A stretch of 64,000 bases of DNA from Amycolatopsis pithecellobii (GTDB lineage: Bacteria > Actinomycetota > Actinomycetes > Mycobacteriales > Pseudonocardiaceae). The notes below the pieces were generated by a model. The model was not told the origin of the DNA, did not search any database, and saw only the letters and a program-made list of their open reading frames with translations. A program made the translations under genes and the position numbers. Positions within the stretch are counted from its first letter, which is position 1. Each line of letters begins with the position of its first letter. Positions 15,891-24,771 of the stretch are shown in pieces. The stretch lies in contig NZ_WMBA01000002.1 in the NCBI RefSeq assembly GCF_009707865.1, forward strand, positions 124,001-188,000, read 5' to 3'.

Positions 15891-17171
15891 CTATTCGCCG
15901 ATGACGGGCGGGGTGGCCCGCACGTCCGTGCCGAAGATTGAATCGGGGTCGGCTTCCAGCAGGTAGTCGGGCCGCTGGTGCTCCTCGTCGTCCTCGCCGC
16001 GGCCGCGCTGGCCCGCTGTCCCGAGCGGCGCGCCGTTGGCGCCCTTGGCGGCGTTCCGGCTGGCGGCCGCTTCCTCGGCGGCGCCGGCGAAGTTGCCCGA
16101 GCCGGTGTTCTTCCCGGCACCGAGGCGGTTCTCGGTGGGCTTCCCGTTCTCGGTGAGCCTGCCGTTCTCGCTGACCTTGCCGTTCTCGGTGGCGCGCCCG
16201 AGCCGTTCCTCGGCCGCGCCGCCGCCACGTCCTGTGCCGCCACGGAGCTTCTCGTTGTCGGTCCCGTACAGGCGGTTGGCCGCGCTGTTGCCGTTGCTGA
16301 CGCGCCCGGCGCTGTCCCCGGTGCGGCCGGGCCCCCGGTTCTGCCCGCCGGGGCCGGAGGTGCTGGCCCGGGTGCCGCCGGTCGTCGGGGTCGAGGTCCC
16401 GCCGACGAGGGGCGGTGGTGTGCTCACCGGGTTCGTCGTGCCGCTGGGGGCCGGCGAGGTGATGACCGGCCGGCCGCCGTTGAAGGTCGGTGAGGGGGCG
16501 ATGGACCCGCCGGTGGTTACCTGGCCCGCTGATGGTGTGGGGGTGGAGGTGGGGCTGTTCAGGTTGGTCGTGTACTCGGAGTTGAGGTGCCCGGCCGTGA
16601 CGTTGAGGCCGGCTGACTTGATGCCGACCGAGGTCCCGTCGATGGGGAGGGGCTGGTAGCTCATCGGGATGGTGCTCTGGGTGGAGCTGGTGGCCGAGGA
16701 GTACTGGTCCATCACGCGGACGTTCGTCTCGTTGGCGGCGTTGTGCTGGCTCATGCCGTCCTGATACGACTTGATGTCGCCGACGGCGAGCGACGGGCCG
16801 ACGATCGGGATGGCTGCCTTGAGGCCCACCGTCCAGCCACTGGGCTTCTCCGGCGCGGGCGGCACCGGCACGACGGTGCTCTTGGCCATCTCCAACGACC
16901 CGGTCTGGACGTTCATCGCGTTGGTGGTTTGATCGAGCGGATACGAGGAGGCGTTGAAGGCCACCGCCAGCGGCCCGGCACCCGCGCTGGCCGCGTCCCC
17001 GGAGGCCCCCGTCCAGGCCTTGTTCATGCGGCTCTGCAGCTCCGCAATCGCTTGCGCCTCGTCGCTATACCCCCGAGAGAGCTCCGCGATCGTGTCGCCG
17101 ATCGCCTGGAGAACCTCAGGCCGGCCGGCGTTGAAGTTGTTGTAGATCTGGGTGCCATCCAGGCCGCCCAT
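15891..17171 (-). CDS. PPE/WXG100-like secreted substrate with low-complexity tail
   Basis: A 426-residue protein. The first 180 residues are helical, with YNNFNAGRPEVLQAIGDTIAELSRGYSDEA and WTGASGDAASAGAGPLAVAF, the latter the W-x-G turn of WXG100/PPE helical hairpins. From about residue 190 onward it becomes Pro/Thr/Gly/Asn-rich, and near residue 330 it has four ENG-type repeats (TENGKVSENG, RLTENGKPTEN). No signal peptide or membrane segment is evident, consistent with type VII rather than Sec export. It belongs with the EspG chaperone and the DUF3558 lipoprotein. The tail probably spans or contacts the cell wall; that is inference. Confidence 0.7.
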   Translation of the reverse strand: MGGLDGTQIYNNFNAGRPEVLQAIGDTIAELSRGYSDEAQAIAELQSRMNKAWTGASGDAASAGAGPLAVAFNASSYPLDQTTNAMNVQTGSLEMAKSTVVPVPPAPEKPSGWTVGLKAAIPIVGPSLAVGDIKSYQDGMSQHNAANETNVRVMDQYSSATSSTQSTIPMSYQPLPIDGTSVGIKSAGLNVTAGHLNSEYTTNLNSPTSTPTPSAGQVTTGGSIAPSPTFNGGRPVITSPAPSGTTNPVSTPPPLVGGTSTPTTGGTRASTSGPGGQNRGPGRTGDSAGRVSNGNSAANRLYGTDNEKLRGGTGRGGGAAEERLGRATENGKVSENGRLTENGKPTENRLGAGKNTGSGNFAGAAEEAAASRNAAKGANGAPLGTAGQRGRGEDDEEHQRPDYLLEADPDSIFGTDVRATPPVIGE

Positions 17172-17181
17172 CGCTCCCCCC

Positions 17182-17787
17182 TCAGGAACCCTGCAACGTT
17201 TTGATCATAGCCTCGGCCAGCTGCTTCGCGGTATCGCAGGAGTCCTGCGCGTTGTTGTAGCCAGAGGCTCGCGTTACCGCGCTCTCGTCGCTGCTGAGCG
17301 CGACTATCACCGCACAGTTTCCTCGAGCCCGCTCGTCGGTCAGGTCGGCGAAGGCGGCTTGGTAACCCGACGCTTCCGTCGGGTCGGCGTAGGCAAGAAC
17401 ACCCCTGTCGCGTTGCAGGAAGGTCTTGGTAATTCCCGGAAGGTTAGGGTCTTGGTTCTTCAACAGGATCTGGATCTGGATGGTCTTGGCCCCGGAAATC
17501 CAGGCGCATCCTTGACCGGTGAAGAGCGTTGAGACTCGACTTGAGATGTCGGCCGTGCCGGGTGCTGTGTAGCCCAGTGACCGTGGCAGGTCCGCAGAAA
17601 GCAGTTCGCAGGGCTTGTCGCGATAGGGTTCGGGGTCGAGGGCGGGCATCGCTGAGCCGGAACTGGATGATGTTTCAGAAGCGGTGGTGCCAGTCGGGGT
17701 ACCAGCAGTCGTCTGCGAACAACCGGCGAGTATGAGCGCAGTTCCCAATGCGAGGGCGGCAATCAGACCGCGCGTCGTTCTGGTCAC
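17182..17787 (-). CDS. DUF3558 lipoprotein
   Basis: A 201-residue lipoprotein. The N-terminus has a basic start (MTRTTRG), a hydrophobic stretch and the lipobox ILAGC with the acylated Cys at residue 23, followed by a Thr/Ser-rich linker. The mature part has the DUF3558 features: DKPCELLSADLPRSLGY, GCAWISG and a terminal cysteine pair in the NCAVIVAL and QDSCDTAKQLAE stretches, likely disulfide bonded outside. DUF3558 proteins are common beside ESX-type genes in Pseudonocardiaceae; their role is unknown. The start overlaps the stop of the next upstream gene by four bases. Confidence 0.85.
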   Translation of the reverse strand: MTRTTRGLIAALALGTALILAGCSQTTAGTPTGTTASETSSSSGSAMPALDPEPYRDKPCELLSADLPRSLGYTAPGTADISSRVSTLFTGQGCAWISGAKTIQIQILLKNQDPNLPGITKTFLQRDRGVLAYADPTEASGYQAAFADLTDERARGNCAVIVALSSDESAVTRASGYNNAQDSCDTAKQLAEAMIKTLQGS

Positions 17788-18209
17788 TGGGTGATGCCTC
17801 CGGAGGCCTTGCGTAAGGCGTCGGTGGTCTCGCCCTCACCAGTCTGTTTGGCTGTCTTCGCGGCCTCAAGCTTTTGAATGTAGTTCCCGATGTAAGCAAG
17901 CATTGAGCTGTGTTGATCCCGAAGTTGGGTCAGTGACTGTTTCCAGGTCATCATGTAGCCGTTGGTCGCATCATCGTTTGCCGGTGGGTTCATGACGGCC
18001 TGGACCAACTGTTCGAGCGTCGTCCCTCGCTTGGCGATGCTTTCCTGGCGTGCTCGCCACGACGCCAGCACCCCGTCGATCTCCTCCACGCTCGGGAACT
18101 CGAATGCGCCCGCCACGCTGTGTGCCGTCGAGCCGACGTCGGACCAGGTTGATACCTCGCCGAAGATGTTCTGCGCGGCCTGGGTGGCCTGGCCGATCGG
18201 CTCCAGCAT
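17784..18209 (-). CDS. ESX-associated WXG100-like helical protein
   Basis: A 141-residue, mainly helical protein without signal peptide or membrane segment. It contains a tryptophan-bearing turn (ASWRARQESI) and a second one in MMTWKQSLTQLRDQHS between long helices, reminiscent of WXG100-like proteins although the exact W-x-G is missing. It is the first gene of the reverse-strand group and overlaps the DUF3558 gene by four bases, so all four are probably one operon. The role is unknown; a small secreted partner of the PPE-like protein is the most likely guess. Confidence 0.7.
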   Translation of the reverse strand: MLEPIGQATQAAQNIFGEVSTWSDVGSTAHSVAGAFEFPSVEEIDGVLASWRARQESIAKRGTTLEQLVQAVMNPPANDDATNGYMMTWKQSLTQLRDQHSSMLAYIGNYIQKLEAAKTAKQTGEGETTDALRKASGGITQ

Positions 18210-18341
18210 GCTGCCTCCCCGCTACCGGACGGTGACCGTCTGACGTAGAGAGCCTAGCGGACGGTTCCCGTCGGCGAGGGCGGATTCCGCCCGGCCGCAC
18301 GGGGGTAACCGGCAAAGCCTGAACGGCGGCACAATGGAAAT

Positions 18342-19448
18342 GTGACCACCGCTGATCCCCTCCCTTCCCTGGTCGGGTTCGCCACCGCCCTGCGGGAGGC
18401 CGGGGTGCCTGCCGGACCCCAGCGGATGCATTCCTACCTGGAGGCCGTCGAGACCATCGACCTCACCGACATCAACAACCTCTACTGGGCCGGCCGGGTG
18501 ACACTCTGCGCCGACCCCGATGACCTGCCTCGTTACGACGACGCGTTCGCCCAGTGGTTCGCCGCCGAGCCGCCCTCACCGCGCCCCGCCACCGCCACCA
18601 AACAACAGAAAGCCCAGCTGGCGGCCATGTCCGGCGAGCGGCAGGCCGACGGCACGGGCAAGCCCGAAACCGAAGAATTGCGCGTCGCCGCCAGTGACAC
18701 CGAACTACTCCGTCACCGTGACCTCGCCGAGCTCACCCCCGCCGAGCGACGCCACCTCCGCGAGCTGCTCGCGACGCTCAAACCCGTCCCCCCGAAGCGG
18801 AAATCCCAACGCCAGAAGCCCGGCAAAAAGGGCCGCCTCGATCCTGGCCGCACGTTGCGCGGCATGATCGCCGGCGGCGGCGAGCCCGTGAAACTGGCGC
18901 ACCGCAAGAAAACCACCCGCCCCCGCCGGGTGGTGTTCCTGATCGACGTGTCCGGTTCGATGAGCCCGTACGCCGACTCGCTGCTGCGCTTCAGTCACGT
19001 CGTCGTGCGGAACGCGCCACACACCGAGGTTTTCACGCTCGGCACGCGGCTCACCCGCGTTTCCCGCCAGCTCCGCCAGCGCGATCCCGAACGCGCCATG
19101 CTCGGCGCCGGCCAGGCCGTGCCCGACTTCGCCGGCGGCACCCGACTCGGCGAGACCCTCCGAGTCTTCCTTGACCGCTGGGGTCAGCGCGGGCTGGCCC
19201 GGCGCGCGGTCGTGGTGATCTTCTCCGACGGCTGGGAACGCGGAGATCCGGCATTGCTCGGTGAGGAACTGGCCAGAATGCGCAGATTGGCGCACGCTGT
19301 GTTGTGGGTGAATCCTCATGCGGGGCGCGACGGCTACGCGCCGGTCCAATCGGGAATCGTGGCTGCCCTCCCGCATCTCGACCACCTGCTCGCCGGGCAC
19401 AGCCTGGCGACATTGGAACGACTTCTCGTGGAGATACGCGATGCATGA
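18342..19448 (+). CDS. coxE: VWA-domain protein, CoxE-like
   Basis: A 368-residue protein of the VWA_CoxE family. A helical N-terminal part leads, through a basic linker near residue 170, to a von Willebrand A domain beginning VVFLIDVSGSMSPYADSL; DxSGS is the metal-ion-dependent adhesion site, completed by the Thr of AGGTRLGETL and the Asp in VIFSDGWERGD. CoxE acts with the CoxD ATPase in maturing the molybdenum site. Start is GTG 18342. It faces away from the ESX-type genes and overlaps the next cox gene by eight bases. Confidence 0.88.
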   Translation: MTTADPLPSLVGFATALREAGVPAGPQRMHSYLEAVETIDLTDINNLYWAGRVTLCADPDDLPRYDDAFAQWFAAEPPSPRPATATKQQKAQLAAMSGERQADGTGKPETEELRVAASDTELLRHRDLAELTPAERRHLRELLATLKPVPPKRKSQRQKPGKKGRLDPGRTLRGMIAGGGEPVKLAHRKKTTRPRRVVFLIDVSGSMSPYADSLLRFSHVVVRNAPHTEVFTLGTRLTRVSRQLRQRDPERAMLGAGQAVPDFAGGTRLGETLRVFLDRWGQRGLARRAVVVIFSDGWERGDPALLGEELARMRRLAHAVLWVNPHAGRDGYAPVQSGIVAALPHLDHLLAGHSLATLERLLVEIRDA

Positions 19449-20556
19449 CGTACTGGACGAGCTCTACAAGCGCTGGGCCGAGGGCGAGGCGGTCGGTCTC
19501 GGCACCGTCGTGTCGACGTTCTCGTCCGCGCCGCGCGCACCCGGTGCCGCGATGCTCGTCGCCGAGGAAGGCGAGGTCGTCGGCAGCGTTTCCGGCGGCT
19601 GCGTCGAAGGTGCGGTTTACGAGCTGGCACAGGAGGTCGTCGCCGAGCGCAAACCCGTGCTGCAGCGGTACGGGGTCAGCGACGACGACGCCTTCGCCGT
19701 CGGCCTGACCTGCGGTGGGATCATCGACGTCTACGTCGAGCGGATCGACAAGGAATCCTTGCCGGAGCTGGAAGACGTTGTCACGTCCGTCCACAAAGGA
19801 CAGCCGGTGGCGGTGGTCACCGTGATCGAGCACGCGGACCCCGGGCGCGTCGGCAGGCACATGATCGTCTGGGACGACCGCCTCAAGGGCAGCCTCGGCA
19901 CCGAGCGCATCGACGACGCGGTGGCCGACGACGCGCGTGGCCTGCTCGCCACCGGCCGCACGGGGACACTCCACTACGGACTGGAGGGCGAGCGCCGCGG
20001 CGAAGGCATGTCGGTGTTCGTCAACACCTTCGAGCCGCCGCCCCGGATGCTGGTGTTCGGCGCGATCGACTTCGCGGCCGCGATGGCCAGGATGGGCCAC
20101 TACCTGGGGTTCCAGGTGACGGTGTGCGATGCCAGGCCGGTGTTCGCGACCGCCAGCCGCTTCCCCGACGCGGACGAGGTCGTCGTCGATTGGCCACATC
20201 GTTATCTCAAGGCCGAAGCCGAAGCGGGCCGCATCGACGGGCGCACCGCGATCGCCGTGCTGACCCACGATCCGAAGTTCGACGTGCCGTTGCTGGAGGT
20301 CGCGTTGCGACTCGACGTCGGCTACGTCGGCGCGATGGGTTCGCGGCGCACGCACGACGACCGGTTGGCGCGGCTGCGCGAAATCGGGATGACAGAAGAG
20401 GAACTGGACCGGCTGTCCTCACCGATCGGGCTCGACCTCGGCGCTCGCACCCCAGAAGAGACGGCGGTGTCGATCGCGGCGGAAATCATCGCACTGCGGT
20501 GGGGCGGCGGCGGTCAGCGGCTCACGGAAATGTCCGGCCGGATTCACGCCTCCTAG
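19441..20556 (+). CDS. XdhC/CoxF-family molybdenum hydroxylase maturation factor
   Basis: A 371-residue XdhC-family protein. The N-terminal domain has the family pattern APGAAMLVAEEGEVVGSVSGGCVEG, with the cysteine of SGGCVEG, and a second cysteine in GLTCGGIID. The C-terminal Rossmann domain includes LVFGAIDFAAAMA and the conserved ending YVGAMGSRRTH. XdhC proteins bind molybdenum cofactor, protect it and promote sulfuration before insertion into the large subunit. ATG 19441 lies in the end of coxE; the in-frame upstream extension has no support. It probably serves the CoxSLM enzyme 210 bp downstream. Confidence 0.88.
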   Translation: MHDVLDELYKRWAEGEAVGLGTVVSTFSSAPRAPGAAMLVAEEGEVVGSVSGGCVEGAVYELAQEVVAERKPVLQRYGVSDDDAFAVGLTCGGIIDVYVERIDKESLPELEDVVTSVHKGQPVAVVTVIEHADPGRVGRHMIVWDDRLKGSLGTERIDDAVADDARGLLATGRTGTLHYGLEGERRGEGMSVFVNTFEPPPRMLVFGAIDFAAAMARMGHYLGFQVTVCDARPVFATASRFPDADEVVVDWPHRYLKAEAEAGRIDGRTAIAVLTHDPKFDVPLLEVALRLDVGYVGAMGSRRTHDDRLARLREIGMTEEELDRLSSPIGLDLGARTPEETAVSIAAEIIALRWGGGGQRLTEMSGRIHAS

Positions 20557-20765
20557 GTTGGTTCCACACGCGAATGATCGTTCGCGGAATTCTTGTCGTT
20601 CCGTGCACTGTGGATTTCCGCGAAAGCGGTGGAAAGCAAGGGAAATCGACGCGCCTGCGGAACCATCCAAAAGTCGTCACCCGGTCAGGACTTGTCGCGG
20701 CGGGACTTCCGTAGCACGCTCGATGTGAAGCCGATCACCCCAGCTCCCACCACTGGAGGGCCTCA

Positions 20766-21296
20766 ATGCGTATCACCGTCACCGTCGACGGAACCGAGTA
20801 CTCCGACGAGGTCGAACCCCGCACCCTGCTCGTGCACTACCTGCGGGAGACACTCGGGAAAGTCGGCACGGTCATCGGTTGCGACACCAGCAACTGTGGT
20901 GCCTGCACCGTCCATCTCAACGGTCACAGCGTGAAGTCATGCTCGGTGCTCGCCGTGCAGGCCGACGGCTGTGAGATCACCACGATCGAGGGGCTGGCGC
21001 GCGACGGGCAGCTGCATCCGGTGCAGCAGGCCTTCCACGACAACCATGCGCTGCAGTGCGGGTTCTGCACGCCCGGCATGATCATGCAGTCGATCGACCT
21101 GCTCGCCGACAATCCCGATCCGGACGAGAAGACGATCCGCGAGGGCCTCGAAGGCAACCTGTGCCGGTGCACCGGCTACCAGAACATCGTGCGCGCGGTC
21201 CGTGACGCCGCGGACCACATGAGCCCAGGTGCCGGACCCGAGGCCGAGCGGGTCGGCGACGCGGCACGCACGCCGAGCGCGATCGGGGGCGAGTGA
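20766..21296 (+). CDS. coxS: Molybdenum hydroxylase small subunit, 2Fe-2S
   Basis: A 176-residue iron-sulfur subunit. The plant-ferredoxin-type cluster is held by [16 protein letters not shown] plus the later KSC cysteine, and the second cluster by QCGFCTPG and [10 protein letters not shown], so all eight cysteines are present. It passes electrons from the molybdenum centre in CoxL to the FAD in CoxM. The last 25 residues are a non-conserved tail. A GGAGGG site precedes the ATG. CoxL begins with GTG one base after the coxS stop, so the pair is tightly coupled. Confidence 0.93.
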   Translation: MRITVTVDGTEYSDEVEPRTLLVHYLRETLGKVGTVIGCDTSNCGACTVHLNGHSVKSCSVLAVQADGCEITTIEGLARDGQLHPVQQAFHDNHALQCGFCTPGMIMQSIDLLADNPDPDEKTIREGLEGNLCRCTGYQNIVRAVRDAADHMSPGAGPEAERVGDAARTPSAIGGE

Positions 21297-21297
21297 G

Positions 21298-23748
21298 GTG
21301 ACCGCGACGATCGAGCCCGAGATCGGCCGTGCCCGCGTTCGCAAGGAGGACGCACGGCTGATCACCGGCCGTACCCGCTGGACGGACAACCTGACACTGC
21401 CGGGACTGCTGCATCTGGCCACGGTGCGCAGCCCGATCGCGCACGCCGAGATCACGAGTATCGACACCGAGGCGGCTCGCGCCATGCCCGGCGTGATCGC
21501 CGTCCTCACGGGCGCCGATCTGGACGACGAGCAGGGCTCGTTGCCGTGCGCGATGCCGGTCAACGCCGAAGCCGCGCCGCCGCGGCATCCGCCGCTGGCG
21601 GTGGACAAGGTGCGCTTCGCGGGGGACATCGTGGCGATCGTGGTCGCCCGTAACGCCGCCGCCGCGCACGACGCCGCGGAAGCGGTCGACGTCGATTACA
21701 ACGAGCTGCCGGTGGCACTCGACATGGAAGCCGCGCTCGCCGAGGGCGCGCCGCTGGTCCATCCCGAGCACGGCAGCAACAAGTGGACGCATTTCGTGTT
21801 CGACTCCGCCGAGGTCGGCACGGGCAGCAGCGCCGACGACGCGATCCGGGCGGCCGAGAGCGACGCGGACTCCGTCGTGGTGCGGCGGCGGCTTCGCCAG
21901 CAGCGGCTGATCCCCGCGTTCATGGAACCCCGTTCGGTCATGGCCGATCCCACCGGTGACCAGCTGACCGTGTGGTCGGCGACGCAGGTGCCGCACATCC
22001 TCAAGACGATGGCGGCGCTGACCCTGGGACTGCCCGAGCACAAGATCCGCGTGATCGCACCGGATGTCGGCGGCGGGTTCGGCGGCAAGCTGCAGGTGAC
22101 CCGCGAGGAAATGCTGGTGATCATGGCGGCCCGCCGGCTGAACCGCCCGGTGAAGTGGACGGAGGCGCGCTCGGAGTCGCTGGTGGCGGCGCATCACGGC
22201 CGCGATCAGATCCAGGACATGACAATCGCGGCGAAGAAGGACGGCACGCTCACCGCGTTGAAGGTCGAGCTGACCGCCGACATGGGTGCCTACTTCGGGC
22301 TGTTCACGCCGGCGGTGCCGACGTTCGGCGCGTTCATGTTCAACGCGATCTACAAGATCCCGGCGTACCGGTTCACGCTCACCGAGGTGTTCACGAACAA
22401 GACGTTCACCGACGCCTACCGTGGCGCCGGGCGTCCGGAAGCGACGTTCGCGATCGAGCGGATGATGGACGAGCTCGCCGCCGAACTCGGGATCGAGCCG
22501 CTCGAACTGCGCCGCCGGAACTGGATCAAGCACGAGGAGTTCCCGTACACCACGGTGGCGGGGCTGACCTACGACTCGGGCAACTACGAGGCCGCGACCG
22601 AGAAGGCGCTGGAACTGTTCGACTACGCGGGCCTGCGTCGTGAGCAGCAGGAGCGGCGTGACCGCAACGATCCGGTCCAGCTCGGCATCGGGATTTCCAC
22701 GTTCACCGAGATGTGCGGGCTGGCCCCGTCGCGGGTGCTCGGCCAGCTCGGCGCGGGTGCGGGCGGCTGGGAGGCCGCGAGTATCCGGATGCTGCCGACC
22801 GGCAAGGTCGAGGTCGTCACCGGATCCTCGCCGCACGGCCAGGGGCACGAGACTGCGTGGAGCCAGATCGTGGCCGACCAGCTGGGCGTGCCGTTCGAGG
22901 ATGTCGAGGTGCTGCACGGGGACACCCAGATCTCTCCGCGCGGCCTGGACACCTACGGTTCGCGCTCGCTCGCGGTGGGCGGGATCGCCGTGGTGAAGGC
23001 CGCGGAGAAGGTGGTCTCGAAGGCCCGCAGGGTCGCCGCGCACTTGCTGGAAGCCGGTGAAGACGACCTGGAGTTCAGTGGCGGCCGGTTCGGGGTCAAG
23101 GGCACCGACCAGGGCGTGACGATCCAGGAAGTCGCGCTCGCGACGTTCACCGCGCACAACTTCCCCGAGGGCATGGAGCCCTCGATCGACGCCGACGCGA
23201 CGTTCGACCCGGAGAACTTCTCCTTCCCGCACGGCACACACCTGTGCGCGACCGAGGTGGACACCGAGACCGGGCGCGTGCGGATCCGGAAGTACGTGTC
23301 CGTGGACGACATCGGCGCGGTGATCAACCCGCTGCTGGCCGAAGGCCAGGTGCACGGCGGGCTGACCCAGGGCATCGCGCAGGCGCTGTTCGAGGAGGCC
23401 GTCTACGACGACAACGGCACGCTGACCACCGGCACGCTGGCCGACTACCTGCTGCCGTCGGCGGCGGATCTGCCGAGCTACACGACCGATCGCACGGAGA
23501 CCAGGGCGACGTCGAATCCCTTGGGTGTCAAGGGAGTCGGTGAGGCCGGCACGATCGCCTCGACACCGGCGGTGGTCAATTCCGTGGTCGACGCGGTGCG
23601 CCATCTCGGGGTCGAGGACATCGAGATGCCGTGCTCGCCGATGCGGGTGTGGTCGGCGATCCACCGTGGCCGCACGGCTGCCGGCGGCCTCGGGAGTGAA
23701 GCCGGTGGTGGACTTGGTTCGATCGACAGTTCCGGAGGTGCCCAGTGA
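21298..23748 (+). CDS. coxL: Molybdenum hydroxylase large subunit, CoxL form II
   Basis: An 816-residue molybdopterin subunit of the xanthine oxidase family. The active-site loop near residues 372-378 reads AYRGAGR, the form II signature; true CO dehydrogenases (form I) have AYxCSFR. Other family points are VGGGFGGK, GSSPHGQGHETAWSQI and the C-terminal GVKGVGEAGTI with the general-base Glu. Form II enzymes are of uncertain substrate: some are aldehyde or aromatic hydroxylases. Start is GTG 21298. The last segment (after about 790) is Gly-rich and not conserved. It overlaps coxM by four bases. Confidence 0.9.
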   Translation: MTATIEPEIGRARVRKEDARLITGRTRWTDNLTLPGLLHLATVRSPIAHAEITSIDTEAARAMPGVIAVLTGADLDDEQGSLPCAMPVNAEAAPPRHPPLAVDKVRFAGDIVAIVVARNAAAAHDAAEAVDVDYNELPVALDMEAALAEGAPLVHPEHGSNKWTHFVFDSAEVGTGSSADDAIRAAESDADSVVVRRRLRQQRLIPAFMEPRSVMADPTGDQLTVWSATQVPHILKTMAALTLGLPEHKIRVIAPDVGGGFGGKLQVTREEMLVIMAARRLNRPVKWTEARSESLVAAHHGRDQIQDMTIAAKKDGTLTALKVELTADMGAYFGLFTPAVPTFGAFMFNAIYKIPAYRFTLTEVFTNKTFTDAYRGAGRPEATFAIERMMDELAAELGIEPLELRRRNWIKHEEFPYTTVAGLTYDSGNYEAATEKALELFDYAGLRREQQERRDRNDPVQLGIGISTFTEMCGLAPSRVLGQLGAGAGGWEAASIRMLPTGKVEVVTGSSPHGQGHETAWSQIVADQLGVPFEDVEVLHGDTQISPRGLDTYGSRSLAVGGIAVVKAAEKVVSKARRVAAHLLEAGEDDLEFSGGRFGVKGTDQGVTIQEVALATFTAHNFPEGMEPSIDADATFDPENFSFPHGTHLCATEVDTETGRVRIRKYVSVDDIGAVINPLLAEGQVHGGLTQGIAQALFEEAVYDDNGTLTTGTLADYLLPSAADLPSYTTDRTETRATSNPLGVKGVGEAGTIASTPAVVNSVVDAVRHLGVEDIEMPCSPMRVWSAIHRGRTAAGGLGSEAGGGLGSIDSSGGAQ

Positions 23749-24599
23749 TCCCCGCGGCGTTCGACTACGTAGCTCCGTCCACAGTGGACGAAGCCGTCCG
23801 CGCGCTGGCGAGTGCCGGCGAGGACGCCAAGGTGCTGGCAGGCGGGCAGAGTCTGCTGCCGGTGCTGCGGATGCGGCTGGCGGCGCCGTCGACGATCGTC
23901 GACCTCGGCAAGATCACCGAGCTGCGCGGTGTTCGCGACGAGGGCGACAAGCTCGCGATCGGTGCCATGACGACGCATTACGACGTGCAGCGTGATCACC
24001 TGATCGCCGAGCACGCCGCACTGCTGGCCAAGGCGACGGACACGGTGGCCGACCCGCAGGTGCGCCACCGTGGCACGTTCGGCGGTTCGATCGCGCACGC
24101 CGATCCGGCCGGTGACCTGCTGGCCCCGGCGCTCGCGCTGGACGCCGAGATGGTCATCGCCGGGCAGGACGGGCGGCGCACCGTGCCCGCGGCCGAGTTC
24201 TTCCAGGACTTCTTCACCACGACGCTTGCGCCGGACGAGATCCTGGTCGAGGTCCGGGTGCCGAAGCACACCGGCTGGCGCGCGCACTACGAGAAGTTCA
24301 ACCGGGTCGCGCAGGCCTGGTCGATGGTCGCGGTCGGGGTCACCGTCCGTACCGAGGGCAACGCGATCGCCGAGGCGCGGATCGGGCTGACCAACATGGC
24401 CTCGACGCCGGTGCGGGCGACCGCCGTCGAGCAGGCCCTCGTCGGGCAGGAGGCGACGGCGGAGAACATCCGCGCGGCCGCCGCGCATGCCGCGGAGGGC
24501 ACGAACCCGACACCGGACAGCAACTCGGATGTCGAGTACCGGCAGGAGCTGGCGAGGGTGCTCACCGGTCGCGCGGTCTCCGCTGCGGTGACCGCGTAA
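23745..24599 (+). CDS. coxM: Molybdenum hydroxylase FAD subunit
   Basis: A 284-residue FAD-binding subunit. The flavin sites are AGGQSLLPVLRMRLA near residue 32 and the conserved TVADPQVRHRGTFGGSIAHADPAGD near residue 105, both standard for CoxM/CutM. The C-terminal domain ending in VEYRQELARVL is the CODH FAD C-domain. It takes electrons from CoxS and delivers them to a quinone or other acceptor at the membrane. Start is GTG 23745, overlapping coxL. A stable hairpin and the 93-bp element follow its stop. Confidence 0.92.
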   Translation: MIPAAFDYVAPSTVDEAVRALASAGEDAKVLAGGQSLLPVLRMRLAAPSTIVDLGKITELRGVRDEGDKLAIGAMTTHYDVQRDHLIAEHAALLAKATDTVADPQVRHRGTFGGSIAHADPAGDLLAPALALDAEMVIAGQDGRRTVPAAEFFQDFFTTTLAPDEILVEVRVPKHTGWRAHYEKFNRVAQAWSMVAVGVTVRTEGNAIAEARIGLTNMASTPVRATAVEQALVGQEATAENIRAAAAHAAEGTNPTPDSNSDVEYRQELARVLTGRAVSAAVTA

Positions 24600-24609
24600 C
24601 GGCGCCGAT

Positions 24610-24645
24610 GGTGCTCTGGCGGGCGTAAGGTTCCGTCAGAGCACC
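24610..24645. terminator. Hairpin after coxM
   Basis: A perfect 9-bp stem, GGTGCTCTG at 24610-24618 paired with CAGAGCACC at 24637-24645, starts 10 bases after the coxM stop. It has an 18-base loop and no T-run. It ends exactly where the 93-bp element begins at 24646. It could attenuate transcription between coxSLM and coxG, lowering coxG expression. Confidence 0.5.
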
Positions 24646-24738
24646 GTTACCAATCCGACCGAAAGCAGGCGGACACGGTCCGCAGCCGACCTGCTCGTAG
24701 ACACTTGTTTCCGCCGTGGCTGCCGACGGATTGGTAAC
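24646..24738 (-). repeat. 93-bp protein-type palindromic element, intergenic copy
   Basis: This copy lies between coxM and coxG. Its ends are GTTACCAATCCG (24646-24657) and CGGATTGGTAAC (24727-24738), a perfect 12-bp inverted repeat. Read on the minus strand it is 85 of 93 bases identical (my count) to the copy in the Lrp gene, and that strand is open in the same frame, coding for a peptide that starts VTNPSAATAET and ends PAFGRIGN. An open ORF of about 75 codons spans it but looks non-coding outside the element. It is not inside a gene, so it may be an ancestral or failed insertion. Confidence 0.85.
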
Positions 24739-24771
24739 GAACAGCGCAGTGTCGAGAAGGGAGGTCAGGCT

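Noticed and set aside
21082-23664. A long open reverse-strand frame of 860 codons opposite coxL
   Set aside because: It has Arg/His/Ala-rich composition and no domain; it is the antisense shadow of a real high-GC gene.
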